Origin: Microbacterium hydrocarbonoxydans
GTDB lineage: Bacteria > Actinomycetota > Actinomycetes > Actinomycetales > Microbacteriaceae
NCBI RefSeq assembly: GCF_011752045.1
Contig: NZ_JAAKXW010000001.1
Coordinates: 62,001 to 126,000 of the forward strand
Length of the DNA stretch: 64,000 nt
Direction: 5' to 3'
A program made the translations under genes and the position numbers. Below the pieces are notes generated by a model. That model had not been told where the DNA came from. It saw nothing but the letters and a program-made list of their open reading frames with translations, and ran no database searches. How positions within the stretch are numbered: position 1 is the first letter of the stretch; every line of letters begins with the position of its first letter. Of the stretch, positions 37,330 to 45,769 are shown in pieces.

Positions 37330-37812
37330 ATGCACTGCCCCTTCTGCCGTCATCCGGACTCCCGGGTCATCGACTCGCGCACCAGCGACGACGGGCTGTC
37401 CATCCGCCGGCGCCGGCAGTGCCCGGAATGCGGGGGTCGCTTCACCACGACCGAGACCGCGAGCCTCAACGTGATCAAGAGGAGCGGCGTGATGGAGCCG
37501 TTCAGCCGGGAGAAGGTGATCGCCGGCGTCCGCAAGGCGTGCCAGGGGCGCCCCGTGACGGAGGCGGACCTCGCGATCCTCGCCCAGCGCGTGGAGGAGG
37601 CCGTGCGCCAGACCGGTGTGTCACAGCTCGACACCAACGAGATCGGGCTCGCCATCCTGGGGCCGCTCCGTGACCTCGACGAGGTCGCGTACCTGCGGTT
37701 CGCGAGCGTCTACCAGGCGTTCGACTCGCTCGAGGACTTCGAGAGCGCCATCACCGACCTCCGTGCCGATCACGCCGTCGCACGGGAGAAGTCGGAGTCG
37801 TCCGAGCGGTAA
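37330..37812 (+). CDS. nrdR: Ribonucleotide reductase regulator NrdR
   Basis: A 160-residue repressor of ribonucleotide reductase genes. The N-terminal zinc ribbon has Cys3, Cys6, Cys31 and Cys34 (HCPFC and QCPECGG); the ATP-cone follows from about residue 49 ([20 protein letters not shown]) and senses ATP/dATP. NrdR binds NrdR boxes in front of nrd operons, none of which lie in this window. The gene is not next to nrdJ or nrdAB here, unlike in several actinobacteria. Overlapping signals at its end promote pyrD. Confidence 0.95.
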   Translation: MHCPFCRHPDSRVIDSRTSDDGLSIRRRRQCPECGGRFTTTETASLNVIKRSGVMEPFSREKVIAGVRKACQGRPVTEADLAILAQRVEEAVRQTGVSQLDTNEIGLAILGPLRDLDEVAYLRFASVYQAFDSLEDFESAITDLRADHAVAREKSESSER

Positions 37813-37815
37813 CCT
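37810..37815 (+). promoter_or_regulatory. -10 element of pyrD overlapping the nrdR stop codon
   Basis: TAACCT begins with the nrdR TAA stop and is followed by 7 nt and the pyrD ATG at 37823. It is the second consecutive case of a stop codon doubling as a -10 in this stretch. Confidence 0.45.
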
Positions 37816-37822
37816 GGCAGGG

Positions 37823-38845
37823 ATGTATCCGCTGCTCTTCCGCGCTGTCCTCTCGCGCTTCGATCCCGAGTTCGCCCACCACGCCGGGATGGCGGTGATC
37901 CGCGTCCTCGGCGTGCCGCCGTTCTCCTGGGCGACCCGTGCGCTCACCAAGCCGGACCCCTCGCTCCAGGTGGAGGCGCTCGGGCTGACCTTCCCGTCGC
38001 CGTTCGGCATCGCTGCGGGCTTCGACAAGAACGCCGTCGGTGTGCGGGGGCTCGCGGCCCTCGGCTTCGGGCACGTCGAGGTCGGCACGGTCACCGCGAT
38101 CCCGCAGGAGGGGAACCCTAAGCCACGGCTCTTCCGTCTCATCGCCGATCGAGCCGTGATCAACCGCATGGGCTTCAACAACGAGGGCGCGGATGCCGCC
38201 GCACGGCGCCTCGCGAAGCTGCGCCGCGGCGCCCCGGACGCGGTGATCGGCGTCAACATCGGCAAGAGCCGCGTCGTCGAGGTGGAGAACGCCACGGCCG
38301 ACTACGTCGCCTCCGCCACGCGCCTCGCCCCGCTCGCGGACTACCTCGCCGTCAACGTGTCCTCGCCGAACACTCCCGGCCTGCGCGGTCTGCAGGCGGT
38401 CGAGACGCTCGCCCCGCTGCTGCGCGCCGTGCGCGAGGCGTCAGGGGAGACCCCGCTGCTCGTCAAGATCGCTCCGGACCTCCCGGACGAGGAGATCTCC
38501 GCGATCGCGCAGCTGGCCGTCGCAGAGGGCCTCGCCGGGATCATCGCGCACAACACCACCATCGCCCGCGAGGGCCTGCTCACCGATGCCGCGACCGTCG
38601 AAGCCGCAGGTGCCGGCGGCCTCTCCGGCGCCCCGCTCAAGGAACGGTCGCTGGAGGTGCTCCGCGTCGTCCGCGCCGCGGTGCCCGAGGACTTCTGCGT
38701 CATCGCCGTCGGGGGAGTGGAGACCGCCGCCGACGTGCAGGAGCGGCTCTCGGCCGGGGCCACACTCGTCCAGGGCTACACGGCGTTCCTCTACCGCGGC
38801 CCGTTCTGGGGCCGCGAGATCAACCGGGGTCTCATCGGTCGCTGA
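37823..38845 (+). CDS. pyrD: Quinone-dependent dihydroorotate dehydrogenase (class 2)
   Basis: The 340-residue FMN enzyme of pyrimidine synthesis that oxidises dihydroorotate using membrane quinone. The N-terminal membrane-associating helices (YPLLFRAVLSRFDPEFAHHAG) mark it as class 2. FPSPFGIAAGFDKN, GFGHVEVGTVTAIPQEGNP, the catalytic Ser region VNVSSPNTPGLRGLQ, and LKERSLEVLRVV/GGVETAADV phosphate-binding blocks are present. The frame is open upstream through nrdR, but ATG 37823 gives the standard start. It ends at a perfect terminator. Confidence 0.95.
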   Translation: MYPLLFRAVLSRFDPEFAHHAGMAVIRVLGVPPFSWATRALTKPDPSLQVEALGLTFPSPFGIAAGFDKNAVGVRGLAALGFGHVEVGTVTAIPQEGNPKPRLFRLIADRAVINRMGFNNEGADAAARRLAKLRRGAPDAVIGVNIGKSRVVEVENATADYVASATRLAPLADYLAVNVSSPNTPGLRGLQAVETLAPLLRAVREASGETPLLVKIAPDLPDEEISAIAQLAVAEGLAGIIAHNTTIAREGLLTDAATVEAAGAGGLSGAPLKERSLEVLRVVRAAVPEDFCVIAVGGVETAADVQERLSAGATLVQGYTAFLYRGPFWGREINRGLIGR

Positions 38846-38856
38846 CAGGCAGACGA

Positions 38857-38891
38857 AGAACGCCTCATGCTCGTCGAGCATGAGGCGTTCT
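38857..38891. terminator. Bidirectional intrinsic terminator between pyrD and the DUF3043 gene
   Basis: A perfect 15 bp stem (AGAACGCCTCATGCT with AGCATGAGGCGTTCT) with a CGTCG loop between two convergent genes. T-richness follows on the plus strand (TGTTCG). Confidence 0.85.
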
Positions 38892-38907
38892 GTTCGTCCG
38901 GAGGAGA

Positions 38908-39495
38908 TCAGGCCGGGTACTGACCGCGCTTGACCTGAGGCTTCGGCAGGCGCATGAACCGCATCTGAAGGGAGCGCATCGCCGCATACCAGCCGAGCCC
39001 GCGCTCGAGGCGGTCCTTGCCGAACCTGGCCGCGGCCTTGCGCTTGACGCGGAGACCGAGCAGGATCATGCCGCCGATCGCGACGACGAGATAGCCCATC
39101 ATCACCACGTACGCCCAGGAGGCGACGGCGAAGTTCGCGATCGCGAGGTCCGGCGGAAGCAGCGAGACGAGGATCACGAGCACCATGACTCCCATGACGA
39201 ACTCGGCGGGGTGCCATCCGGCGTCGACGTAGTCGCGCACCCAGCGGCGCTGAGGACCCTTGTCGCGCGGGGGGAGGTACTTCTCCTCGCCGGCGGCCAT
39301 GCCGGCCTGCGCACGCGCGCGCCGCTCATTGAGCTCCGCGCGCGCAGCCGCCTTGGCCTCCTTCGTGTTGGCGACGAGCGGGCGGCGGCGAGCCGCCTCC
39401 TGCTCGGCGCGTGTCGGCGTCGCACGCCCCTTGCCGACGGCAGGCGTCTCAGGGGCGTCGTCGTTCGTCGAAGGGGAGGGAGGGGTAGTGGCCAC
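38908..39495 (-). CDS. DUF3043 membrane protein
   Basis: A 195-residue protein of a family restricted to actinobacteria. The N-terminal 70 residues are charged and disordered, followed by a conserved basic block (DKGPQRRWVRDYVDAGWHPAEF) and two helices (GVMVLVILVSLLPPDLAIANF and WAYVVMMGYLVVAIGGMILLGL). The C-terminus is basic. No function is established. GTG 39495 was chosen as the start because the open frame further upstream is only antisense to the next gene; GAGGACCTC precedes it. It diverges from the M20 peptidase gene. Confidence 0.82.
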   Translation of the reverse strand: MATTPPSPSTNDDAPETPAVGKGRATPTRAEQEAARRRPLVANTKEAKAAARAELNERRARAQAGMAAGEEKYLPPRDKGPQRRWVRDYVDAGWHPAEFVMGVMVLVILVSLLPPDLAIANFAVASWAYVVMMGYLVVAIGGMILLGLRVKRKAAARFGKDRLERGLGWYAAMRSLQMRFMRLPKPQVKRGQYPA

Positions 39496-39527
39496 GAGGT
39501 CCTCGGTTCGGTGATGGTCGTTCACCT

Positions 39528-39533
39528 TAAGAT
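39528..39533 (+). promoter_or_regulatory. -10 element of the dipeptidase gene (leaderless)
   Basis: TAAGAT is 7 nt before the ATG at 39541 with no ribosome binding site. Confidence 0.5.
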
Positions 39534-39540
39534 TACTCGC

Positions 39541-40962
39541 ATGACCTCTCCTGCTCTGCCCAGCGCCTCGAACCCCTCCGGCGACCGCGACGCCGCCGTC
39601 CTGGAGGCCGCCGCATCCGGCATCCCCTCGGCGCTGAGCGACCTCGGGCATCTCGTCCGCATCCCCGGCATGGCCTGGCCGGCCTTCGACCAGACGCAGC
39701 TGGAGCGCAGCGCCGATGCGGTGGCTGCGCTCGCCACCGGAACCGGCGTCTTCGACGAGGTCCGGGTGCTGCGCGCCGCGATACCCGGCACCGACGAGCT
39801 CGGACAGCCCGCGATCCTGGCGCGCCGCGCCGCGAAGAACGGCAAGCCGACCATCCTGCTCTATGCCCACCACGACGTCCAGCCTCCGGGGGACGACGCG
39901 CTCTGGGAGACCCCGCCCTTCGAGCCGACCGTCCGCGACGGGCGCCTGTACGGACGCGGAGCCGCCGATGACAAGGCCGGCATCATGGCGCACATCGCCT
40001 CCATCCGGGCCGTGTCCGAGGTGCTCGGCGACGACCTCGAGCTCGGGATCGCGATGTTCATCGAGGGGGAGGAGGAGTACGGCTCCCGTTCCTTCGCGCA
40101 GTTCCTCTCCGACAACAAGGAGGCGCTGCGCGCCGACGCGATCGTCGTCGCCGACTCGGGCAACTGGGACTCGGTCACACCCGGCCTGACCGTGTCGCTG
40201 CGCGGCAACGCCCGGTTCACCGTGCGCGTCCGCACCCTCGACCACGCCTCCCATTCGGGGATGTTCGGCGGTGCCGTGCCCGACGCGATGATGGCGACGG
40301 TGCAGATGCTGGCGACCCTGTGGAACGCCGACGGCTCCGTGGCGGTGGACGGGCTGGCCGAGCGCGACGCGCCGACGCCGGAGTACACCGAGGAGACCCT
40401 TCGGGATGAGGCCGGTCTCCTGCCGGGCACAACGCCGATCGGCGGCGGCACCATCCTCAGCCGCATCTGGAACAAGCCCGCGGTCACCGTCATCGGCATC
40501 GACGCGACGAGCGTGGAGGCGGCGTCCAACACCCTGCTCCCGGAGGTCACCGTGGTGATCAGCGCCCGCGTCGCACCGGGCCAGACGGGGCAGGAGGCGT
40601 ACCAGGCGCTGGAGGCGCACCTGCGCGCGCACGCGCCCCACGGCGCCGAGCTCACGTTCAGCGACGTCGACCTCGGCGACGGCTTCCTCGTCGACACCAG
40701 CGGATGGGCGGTCGCGCTCACCCGCGACGCCATGCGCGACGGCTACGGCGCGGCTCCCGTCGACCTCGGGGTCGGCGGATCGATCCCGTTCATCGCCGAT
40801 CTCGTCCGCGAGTTCCCGGAGGCGCAGATCCTGGTCACCGGCGTCGAGGATCCCCACTCTCGGGCGCACAGCCCCAACGAATCGCTGCACCTGGACACCT
40901 TCCGTCACGCCGTCGCGACCGAGGCGCTGCTGCTCGCCCGCATGAACGATGTCGTGCGCTGA
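39541..40962 (+). CDS. M20 family metallodipeptidase
   Basis: A 473-residue zinc peptidase of the M20/ArgE-DapE-CPG2 superfamily, dipeptidase subgroup. The metal and catalytic motifs are ILLYAHHDVQPPG (near residue 104), GRGAADDKAGIMAHI (Asp ligand), and MFIEGEEEYGS (general-base Glu). The dimerisation lid with HASHSGMFGGAVPDA follows, and the C-terminal metal His is in DPHSRAHSPNESLHL. The products are probably amino acids from di- or tripeptides; specificity is not readable. It diverges from the DUF3043 gene. Confidence 0.92.
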   Translation: MTSPALPSASNPSGDRDAAVLEAAASGIPSALSDLGHLVRIPGMAWPAFDQTQLERSADAVAALATGTGVFDEVRVLRAAIPGTDELGQPAILARRAAKNGKPTILLYAHHDVQPPGDDALWETPPFEPTVRDGRLYGRGAADDKAGIMAHIASIRAVSEVLGDDLELGIAMFIEGEEEYGSRSFAQFLSDNKEALRADAIVVADSGNWDSVTPGLTVSLRGNARFTVRVRTLDHASHSGMFGGAVPDAMMATVQMLATLWNADGSVAVDGLAERDAPTPEYTEETLRDEAGLLPGTTPIGGGTILSRIWNKPAVTVIGIDATSVEAASNTLLPEVTVVISARVAPGQTGQEAYQALEAHLRAHAPHGAELTFSDVDLGDGFLVDTSGWAVALTRDAMRDGYGAAPVDLGVGGSIPFIADLVREFPEAQILVTGVEDPHSRAHSPNESLHLDTFRHAVATEALLLARMNDVVR

Positions 40963-40984
40963 GCCTCCTCGACACGCCAGAAGG

Positions 40985-40990
40985 TAAAAT
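40985..40990 (+). promoter_or_regulatory. -10 element before erpA
   Basis: TAAAAT is the strongest -10 in the gap. It would give a leader of about 37 nt ending in ACAAGGAGCGAC before the ATG at 41034. Confidence 0.5.
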
Positions 40991-41033
40991 CGAAGCACCA
41001 GCCGTGCGACAGCGGCCCGTCACAAGGAGCGAC

Positions 41034-41399
41034 ATGAGCGACACCACCCTGTCCGCAGAGACCACCACCCGCGCCCACGGCGTGACCCTGACCGACGCCG
41101 CGGCGACGAAGGTCAAGAACCTCCTCGAGCAGGAGGGCCGCGACGACCTGCGCCTGCGCGTCGCCGTGCAGCCGGGAGGATGCTCCGGCCTGATCTACCA
41201 GCTCTACTTCGACGAGCGCTTCCTCGAGGGCGACGAGACCGTCGAGTTCGACGGCGTCGAGGTGATCGTCGACAACATGAGCGTCCCGTATCTGGACGGT
41301 GCATCGATCGACTTCAAGGACACGATCTCCGAGCAGGGCTTCACGATCGACAACCCCAACGCGGCCGGCAGCTGCGCCTGCGGAGACAGCTTCCACTGA
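41034..41399 (+). CDS. erpA: Iron-sulfur cluster insertion protein ErpA (HesB/IscA family)
   Basis: A 121-residue A-type Fe-S carrier. The three conserved cysteines are in QPGGCSGLIYQLYFD and in the C-terminal NAAGSCACGDSFH (CxC). Residues DLRLRVAV and DFKDTISEQGF fit the family fold. It delivers clusters to apo-proteins; the Rieske protein QcrA encoded nearby could be a client (inference). Followed by a hairpin and the ctaC promoter. Confidence 0.93.
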   Translation: MSDTTLSAETTTRAHGVTLTDAAATKVKNLLEQEGRDDLRLRVAVQPGGCSGLIYQLYFDERFLEGDETVEFDGVEVIVDNMSVPYLDGASIDFKDTISEQGFTIDNPNAAGSCACGDSFH

Positions 41400-41412
41400 C
41401 CCGCATACCCTC

Positions 41413-41431
41413 GCCAACCTGCGTGGTTGGC
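41413..41431 (+). terminator. Short hairpin between erpA and ctaC
   Basis: GCCAACC pairs with GGTTGGC around TGCGT, 13 nt after the erpA stop. There is no T-run, so termination is uncertain; it could also be an operator. Confidence 0.4.
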
Positions 41432-41454
41432 ATGAATCAGGTGTGAGGTTGCCC

Positions 41455-41460
41455 TAGACT
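41455..41460 (+). promoter_or_regulatory. -10 element of the ctaC operon
   Basis: TAGACT precedes the ctaC GTG by 35 nt; CTGAAAGG lies near the start codon as a ribosome binding site. No -35 at proper spacing was found. Confidence 0.45.
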
Positions 41461-41495
41461 TGGGTACGCCCTGTCCGCGATCTGAAAGGTGCATC

Positions 41496-42398
41496 GTGCC
41501 CTCGAAACGCCGCCTTCGTTGGGCCGCACTCCCTGTGGGAGTTGTGGCAGCCGTGGCTCTGGCGGGATGTACTCCCACCGAGCTGAACGGCTTCCTCCCG
41601 GGCTTCGTGGAGGACGGACCGGCAGCCACGAACCAGACCGAGCGGGTCTCCGCGCTCTGGGTGAACTCCTGGATCGTCCTGCTCGCGGTCGGCGTGATCA
41701 CGTGGGGTCTGATGGCCTGGGCCGCGATCGCGTACCGCCGCCGCAAGGGCCAGAGCGGTCTGCCCGTGCAGATGCGCTACAACATGCCGATCGAGATCTT
41801 CTACACGGTCGTGCCGCTCATCCTCGTGCTGGGCATGTTCTTCTTCACGGCCCGGGATCAGACTGAGATCGAGGCGAAGTGGGACGACCCCGACGTCGAG
41901 ATCACCGCGATCGCCAAGCAGTGGGCGTGGGACTTCCAGTACGACGGCGACCAGGAGGACAACTCCGACGCCGTCTGGTCCATGGGCATCCAGGCCCAGC
42001 CCGACAAGGACGGCAACATCGATCAGGCGCAGCTGCCGACGCTGGTGCTCCCTGTCGACAAGAAGGTCACGATCGAACTGCAGTCGCGTGACGTCATCCA
42101 CTCCTTCTGGATCATCGACTTCCTCTACAAGAAGGACATGTACATCGGGAAGGACAACTCCTGGTCGTTCATCCCGACCCGCGAGGGCGAGTACGCCGGC
42201 AAGTGCGCCGAGCTCTGCGGCGAGTACCACTCGATGATGCTCTTCAACGTGAAGGTCGTCTCCCAGGCCGAGTACGACGCCTACCTCGCCTCGCTCGAGG
42301 AGCAGGGCAACACCGGCGACATCACCGACGCCTACGACCGTCTGGCGAACTTCCCCGGCACCACCGAGAAGACCGACTCCGAGGAAGGAGAGGAGTAA
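41496..42398 (+). CDS. ctaC: Cytochrome c oxidase subunit II (lipoprotein)
   Basis: A 300-residue subunit of the aa3 oxidase carrying the CuA centre. The N-terminus is a lipoprotein signal (VVAAVALAGC, acylated Cys25). Two helices follow (NSWIVLLAVGVITWGLMAWA and MPIEIFYTVVPLILVLGMFFF). The periplasmic cupredoxin domain has the CuA ligands in CAELCGEYHSMM near residue 240 and the His of RDVIHSFWI. GTG 41496 is preferred to an upstream in-frame start because it gives a proper signal peptide and has GAAAGG upstream. It is 3 nt from ctaD. Confidence 0.95.
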   Translation: MPSKRRLRWAALPVGVVAAVALAGCTPTELNGFLPGFVEDGPAATNQTERVSALWVNSWIVLLAVGVITWGLMAWAAIAYRRRKGQSGLPVQMRYNMPIEIFYTVVPLILVLGMFFFTARDQTEIEAKWDDPDVEITAIAKQWAWDFQYDGDQEDNSDAVWSMGIQAQPDKDGNIDQAQLPTLVLPVDKKVTIELQSRDVIHSFWIIDFLYKKDMYIGKDNSWSFIPTREGEYAGKCAELCGEYHSMMLFNVKVVSQAEYDAYLASLEEQGNTGDITDAYDRLANFPGTTEKTDSEEGEE

Positions 42399-42401
42399 GC
42401 C

Positions 42402-44135
42402 ATGTCGACCACTGAGGCACCCCGCACCGACGAGGCACACCGCTCCCGCCCGACCACCCTGCCCGCACGCCAGGCCGCTCTGATGAGCTCCTCGCGCGTC
42501 GAGCAGAAGGGCAACATCGTCGTCAAGTGGATCACCTCCACCGACCACAAGACCATCGGGTACATGTACCTGATCGCGTCCGTGCTGTTCTTCCTCCTCG
42601 GCGGCGTGATGGCGCTCGTCATCCGTGCGGAGCTGTTCGCTCCGGGGATGCAGATCATCCCCACCAAGGAGCAGTACAACCAGCTGTTCACGATGCACGG
42701 CACGATCATGCTGCTCATGTTCGCGACGCCGCTCTTCGCCGGCTTCGCGAACGCCATCCTCCCGCTGCAGATCGGCGCACCCGACGTGGCGTTCCCGCGT
42801 CTGAACGCGTTCGCCTTCTGGCTGTTCCTCTTCGGCTCGACGATCGCCGTGGCCGGCTTCCTCACCCCGCAGGGTGCGGCTTCGTTCGGATGGTTCGCGT
42901 ATCAGCCGCTGGCCAGCGCCTCGTTCTCGCCGGGCGCCGGCGGAAACCTCTGGATGATGGGTCTGGGGATCTCCGGCTTCGGAACGATCCTCGGCGCCGT
43001 GAACTTCATCACGACCGTCATCACGATGCGCGCTCCGGGCATGACGATGTGGCGGATGCCGATCTTCTCGTGGAACACGCTCATCACGAGCCTCCTCATC
43101 CTGATGGCGTTCCCGGTGCTCGCCGCGGCGATCTTCGCCGCCGGTGCGGACCGCGTGCTCGGCGCCCACATCTACGACCCGGCCAACGGCGGGGTCCTGC
43201 TCTGGCAGCACCTGTTCTGGTTCTTCGGTCACCCCGAGGTGTACATCATCGCCCTGCCGTTCTTCGGCATCGTCTCGGAGATCTTCCCGGTGTTCAGCCG
43301 CAAGCCGATCTTCGGATACAAGACCCTCGTCTATGCGACCATCGCGATCGCGGCTCTCTCGGTCGCCGTGTGGGCTCACCACATGTACGTCACCGGATCG
43401 GTGCTGCTGCCGTTCTTCGCACTGATGACGATGCTCATCGCCGTCCCGACCGGTGTGAAGATCTTCAACTGGATCGGCACCCTCTGGCGCGGATCCGTCA
43501 CCTTCGAGACCCCGATGGTCTTCGCCCTCGGCTTCCTCGTGTCGTTCGTCTTCGGCGGTCTGACCGGCGTCATCCTCGCGGCCCCGCCGCTGGACTTCGC
43601 GCTGTCCGACTCGTACTTCGTCGTCGCGCACTTCCACTACGTCGTCTTCGGAACCGTCGTTTTCGCGATGTTCGCCGGATTCTACTTCTGGTGGCCGAAG
43701 TGGACGGGGCGGATGCTCAACGAGCGCCTCGGCTACATCCACTTCTGGATGCTGTTCATCGGGTTCCACATGACCTTCCTCATCCAGCACTGGCTGGGCG
43801 TCGACGGCATGGTGCGCCGCTACGCGGACTACTCCGCGGCCGACGGCTGGGCCTGGCAGAACCAGGTCTCGACGATCGGCGCGATCATCCTCGGCGCATC
43901 GATGCTGCCGTTCTTCCTGAACGTGTGGATCACGGCGCGCAAGGCGCCGAAGGTCACGGTCAACGACCCGTGGGGCTACGGCGCGTCGCTCGAGTGGGCG
44001 ACCTCCTGCCCGCCGCCGCGTCACAACTTCACGTCGATCCCGCGCATCCGCAGCGAGCGTCCGGCATTCGACCTGAACCACCCGGAGGCGGCCGAGTTCG
44101 CGACCACCGCCCCCGGCGAGCGAGAGGGCCACTGA
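42402..44135 (+). CDS. ctaD: Cytochrome c oxidase subunit I
   Basis: The 577-residue catalytic subunit of the aa3 terminal oxidase with twelve helices. The low-spin heme His is in [12 protein letters not shown]. CuB ligands are in [19 protein letters not shown] (His-x3-Tyr crosslink site) and WAHHMYVTG, and heme a/a3 ligands in [11 protein letters not shown] near residue 410. The oxidase works with the bcc complex encoded at 45770-49497. ATG follows GAAGGAGAGGAGTAAGC. It is 3 nt from ctaF. Confidence 0.97.
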   Translation: MSTTEAPRTDEAHRSRPTTLPARQAALMSSSRVEQKGNIVVKWITSTDHKTIGYMYLIASVLFFLLGGVMALVIRAELFAPGMQIIPTKEQYNQLFTMHGTIMLLMFATPLFAGFANAILPLQIGAPDVAFPRLNAFAFWLFLFGSTIAVAGFLTPQGAASFGWFAYQPLASASFSPGAGGNLWMMGLGISGFGTILGAVNFITTVITMRAPGMTMWRMPIFSWNTLITSLLILMAFPVLAAAIFAAGADRVLGAHIYDPANGGVLLWQHLFWFFGHPEVYIIALPFFGIVSEIFPVFSRKPIFGYKTLVYATIAIAALSVAVWAHHMYVTGSVLLPFFALMTMLIAVPTGVKIFNWIGTLWRGSVTFETPMVFALGFLVSFVFGGLTGVILAAPPLDFALSDSYFVVAHFHYVVFGTVVFAMFAGFYFWWPKWTGRMLNERLGYIHFWMLFIGFHMTFLIQHWLGVDGMVRRYADYSAADGWAWQNQVSTIGAIILGASMLPFFLNVWITARKAPKVTVNDPWGYGASLEWATSCPPPRHNFTSIPRIRSERPAFDLNHPEAAEFATTAPGEREGH

Positions 44136-44138
44136 CCC

Positions 44139-44573
44139 ATGCGCGACAACGTCATCCTCTGGTGGATCCTCACGGCGTTCTTCGCCCTCGTGGGAGTCAT
44201 CTACACGGGCTGGAACATCCTCGCTCACCCGGGTGTGGAACTCGTCAAGCAGATCGAATGGGTCGGCACCGTCGCCCTGTTCTTCACCGCCTTCATGGGC
44301 GCGATGATCGCGTTCTACCTCGACCGGACGCACGCCGCTCAGCATGGCGAGCTGCCTGAGGACATCCTCACCGCTGACATCGACGACGGCGACCCGGAGC
44401 TCGGAGAGTTCAGCCCGTGGTCGTGGTGGCCGATCATCCTCGCCGGCTCGGCCGCCGTGTTCGTCATCGGCCTCGCCGTCGGACACTTCCTGCTGCCGAT
44501 CGGCCTGGCCATCTTCGTCGTGGCGATCGTCGGCTGGGTCTACGAGTACTACCGCGGACACTTCGCCCGCTGA
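44139..44573 (+). CDS. ctaF: Cytochrome c oxidase subunit IV (actinobacterial CtaF)
   Basis: A 144-residue small subunit found only in actinobacterial aa3 oxidases. Four helices are visible: VILWWILTAFFALVGVIYTGW, WVGTVALFFTAFMGAMIAFYL, WWPIILAGSAAVFVIGLAVG and LLPIGLAIFVVAIVGWVY. It stabilises the oxidase within the bcc-aa3 supercomplex. Last gene of the ctaCDF operon; a strong terminator follows. Confidence 0.93.
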   Translation: MRDNVILWWILTAFFALVGVIYTGWNILAHPGVELVKQIEWVGTVALFFTAFMGAMIAFYLDRTHAAQHGELPEDILTADIDDGDPELGEFSPWSWWPIILAGSAAVFVIGLAVGHFLLPIGLAIFVVAIVGWVYEYYRGHFAR

Positions 44574-44582
44574 GCACGACTC

Positions 44583-44622
44583 ATGCAGAAGGCCCCAGGA
44601 GAGATCCTGGGGCCTTCTGCAT
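44583..44622 (+). terminator. Intrinsic terminator after ctaF
   Basis: A perfect 18 bp stem (arms ATGCAGAAGGCCCCAGGA and TCCTGGGGCCTTCTGCAT) closed by GAGA. It ends the ctaCDF transcript. Confidence 0.85.
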
Positions 44623-44672
44623 GTCGCGGGGCGCGTCTGCCGGATCAGGTTCGACCGGCGAGCCAGCTCCGG

Positions 44673-45092
44673 TCAGGCGCGGGTGCGGATGCGCGCGACG
44701 CCGGTGAGCGGGTCGACAGGGCGATGGTGCACGCCGTCGGCATCCTCGACCGGGTAGCCTTCGCGCACCCAGTACTCGAATCCGCCGATCATCTCGCGGA
44801 CGTCGTAGCCGAGCCTCGCGAACTCGAGCGCACCCTTGGCGCCCGCGTTGCAGCCGGGGCTCCAGCAGTACACGACGACGGCCGCATCCGCGGGAATCTC
44901 CTGCGGCGCCCTCGTCGCGATCTCGCTGTAGTGCATGTGGACGGCTCCTGCGACCCGTCCCTGCGCCCAGGCCTCGTCGGAGCGGACGTCGACCACGAAG
45001 ATCCGCTCACCGGCCTTGCGGGCCGCGTGGACGTCGCTGGCATCGGTCTCGTAGGCGAGTTTGGCTGCGTAGTAGTCGGCGCGGTCGATCAT
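44673..45092 (-). CDS. Rhodanese-domain protein
   Basis: A 139-residue single rhodanese domain. The active-site loop is VVVYCWSPGCNAGAKGALEF: the Cys of YCWSPG is the likely persulfide residue, and the CWSPGCN text resembles the subgroup with a second Cys. Substrate or partner unknown. Leaderless start likely, with TAGGCT 6 nt before the ATG. It stands alone between the oxidase operons. Confidence 0.85.
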   Translation of the reverse strand: MIDRADYYAAKLAYETDASDVHAARKAGERIFVVDVRSDEAWAQGRVAGAVHMHYSEIATRAPQEIPADAAVVVYCWSPGCNAGAKGALEFARLGYDVREMIGGFEYWVREGYPVEDADGVHHRPVDPLTGVARIRTRA

Positions 45093-45098
45093 GCTCCC

Positions 45099-45104
45099 AG
45101 CCTA
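45099..45104 (-). promoter_or_regulatory. -10 element of the rhodanese gene (leaderless)
   Basis: Minus strand TAGGCT, then GGGAGC, then ATG. The 6 nt gap fits a leaderless start, although GGGAG could be a very close ribosome binding site. Confidence 0.45.
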
Positions 45105-45174
45105 GAAGGGACCCGGGTCCCGGCGCCGTTCTGTTCCTGTCGCCCGCCGTACTGATCCGGCCAATCCGCCGGAC

Positions 45175-45693
45175 TCAGAGTTCGACGGTCATCTGCACGC
45201 GCCGTCCGTAGCGATCCAGGCCGAGGGCGGCCTCCGTGTGGACCAGCTGACGCTGGAACGGCGTCTCCGGGATGCTCTCCAGAAAGCCGCACGTGGCGTA
45301 GAACGGGGCGTTCCAGGAGATGGCGGCGTAGGTGCGCAGCGTCATCCTGGTGTAGCCGCGGCCTCGTGCCTCCTCGAGTGCCGCTTCGACGAGACGGCGC
45401 CCGTGACCGCGGCGTCCGGCAGCGGGAACGACGGACAGCTGCTCCAGGTGTGCGTGGCCGTCGGCGTCGAGCACGTGGACGAAGCCCACGGGGGAGCGAT
45501 CCGTGGGCCCGCCCTCCTCGAGCAGCAGGACGAACCCGGGCTGCGTGAGACGTTCGATCGCCTCGCCCGCCGGCGGCCAGTCCACGGCGCCCAGGGCATC
45601 GACGAGGAGCGCATCCGCCTCGGTCTCGATCGCGTGGATGGCCACGGCGTCGTCGGGGGTGGCAGGACGGATGACGAGACTCGCGGAAGCCAT
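45175..45693 (-). CDS. GNAT family N-acetyltransferase
   Basis: A 172-residue acetyltransferase. Motif A is LEQLSVVPAAGRRGHGRRLVEAAL near residue 82, and the C-terminal YAAISWNAPFYATCGFLES fits motif B. An in-frame ATG 42 nt upstream lies within the qcrB terminator stem, so ATG 45693 (start ASASLVIRPATPDD) is preferred. Substrate unknown. The closest relatives by look are ribosomal or small-molecule acetyltransferases, which is not decisive. Confidence 0.85.
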   Translation of the reverse strand: MASASLVIRPATPDDAVAIHAIETEADALLVDALGAVDWPPAGEAIERLTQPGFVLLLEEGGPTDRSPVGFVHVLDADGHAHLEQLSVVPAAGRRGHGRRLVEAALEEARGRGYTRMTLRTYAAISWNAPFYATCGFLESIPETPFQRQLVHTEAALGLDRYGRRVQMTVEL

Positions 45694-45714
45694 GTATCGA
45701 TCCTTCCACGCCGA

Positions 45715-45756
45715 GAACAGAAAGGCCCTGTCCATTCGGACAGGGCCTTTCTGTTC
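45715..45756 (-). terminator. Intrinsic terminator of the ctaE-qcrCAB operon
   Basis: A perfect 19 bp stem (GAACAGAAAGGCCCTGTCC and its complement) with a 4 nt loop, 14 nt downstream of the qcrB stop on the minus strand; TTTCTGTTCT forms the T-rich 3' side. Confidence 0.88.
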
Positions 45757-45769
45757 AGGGAGGGCGGGA

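Noticed and set aside
37813..37822. A translational nrdR-pyrD fusion or frameshift
   Set aside because: Both genes have complete family N- and C-termini; the open frame reading into pyrD from upstream is incidental.
41454..44561. A minus-strand open frame of about 1035 codons opposite ctaC-ctaD-ctaF
   Set aside because: Composition is His/Asp/Glu/Arg repeats typical of antisense frames; three well-defined oxidase genes lie on the other strand.
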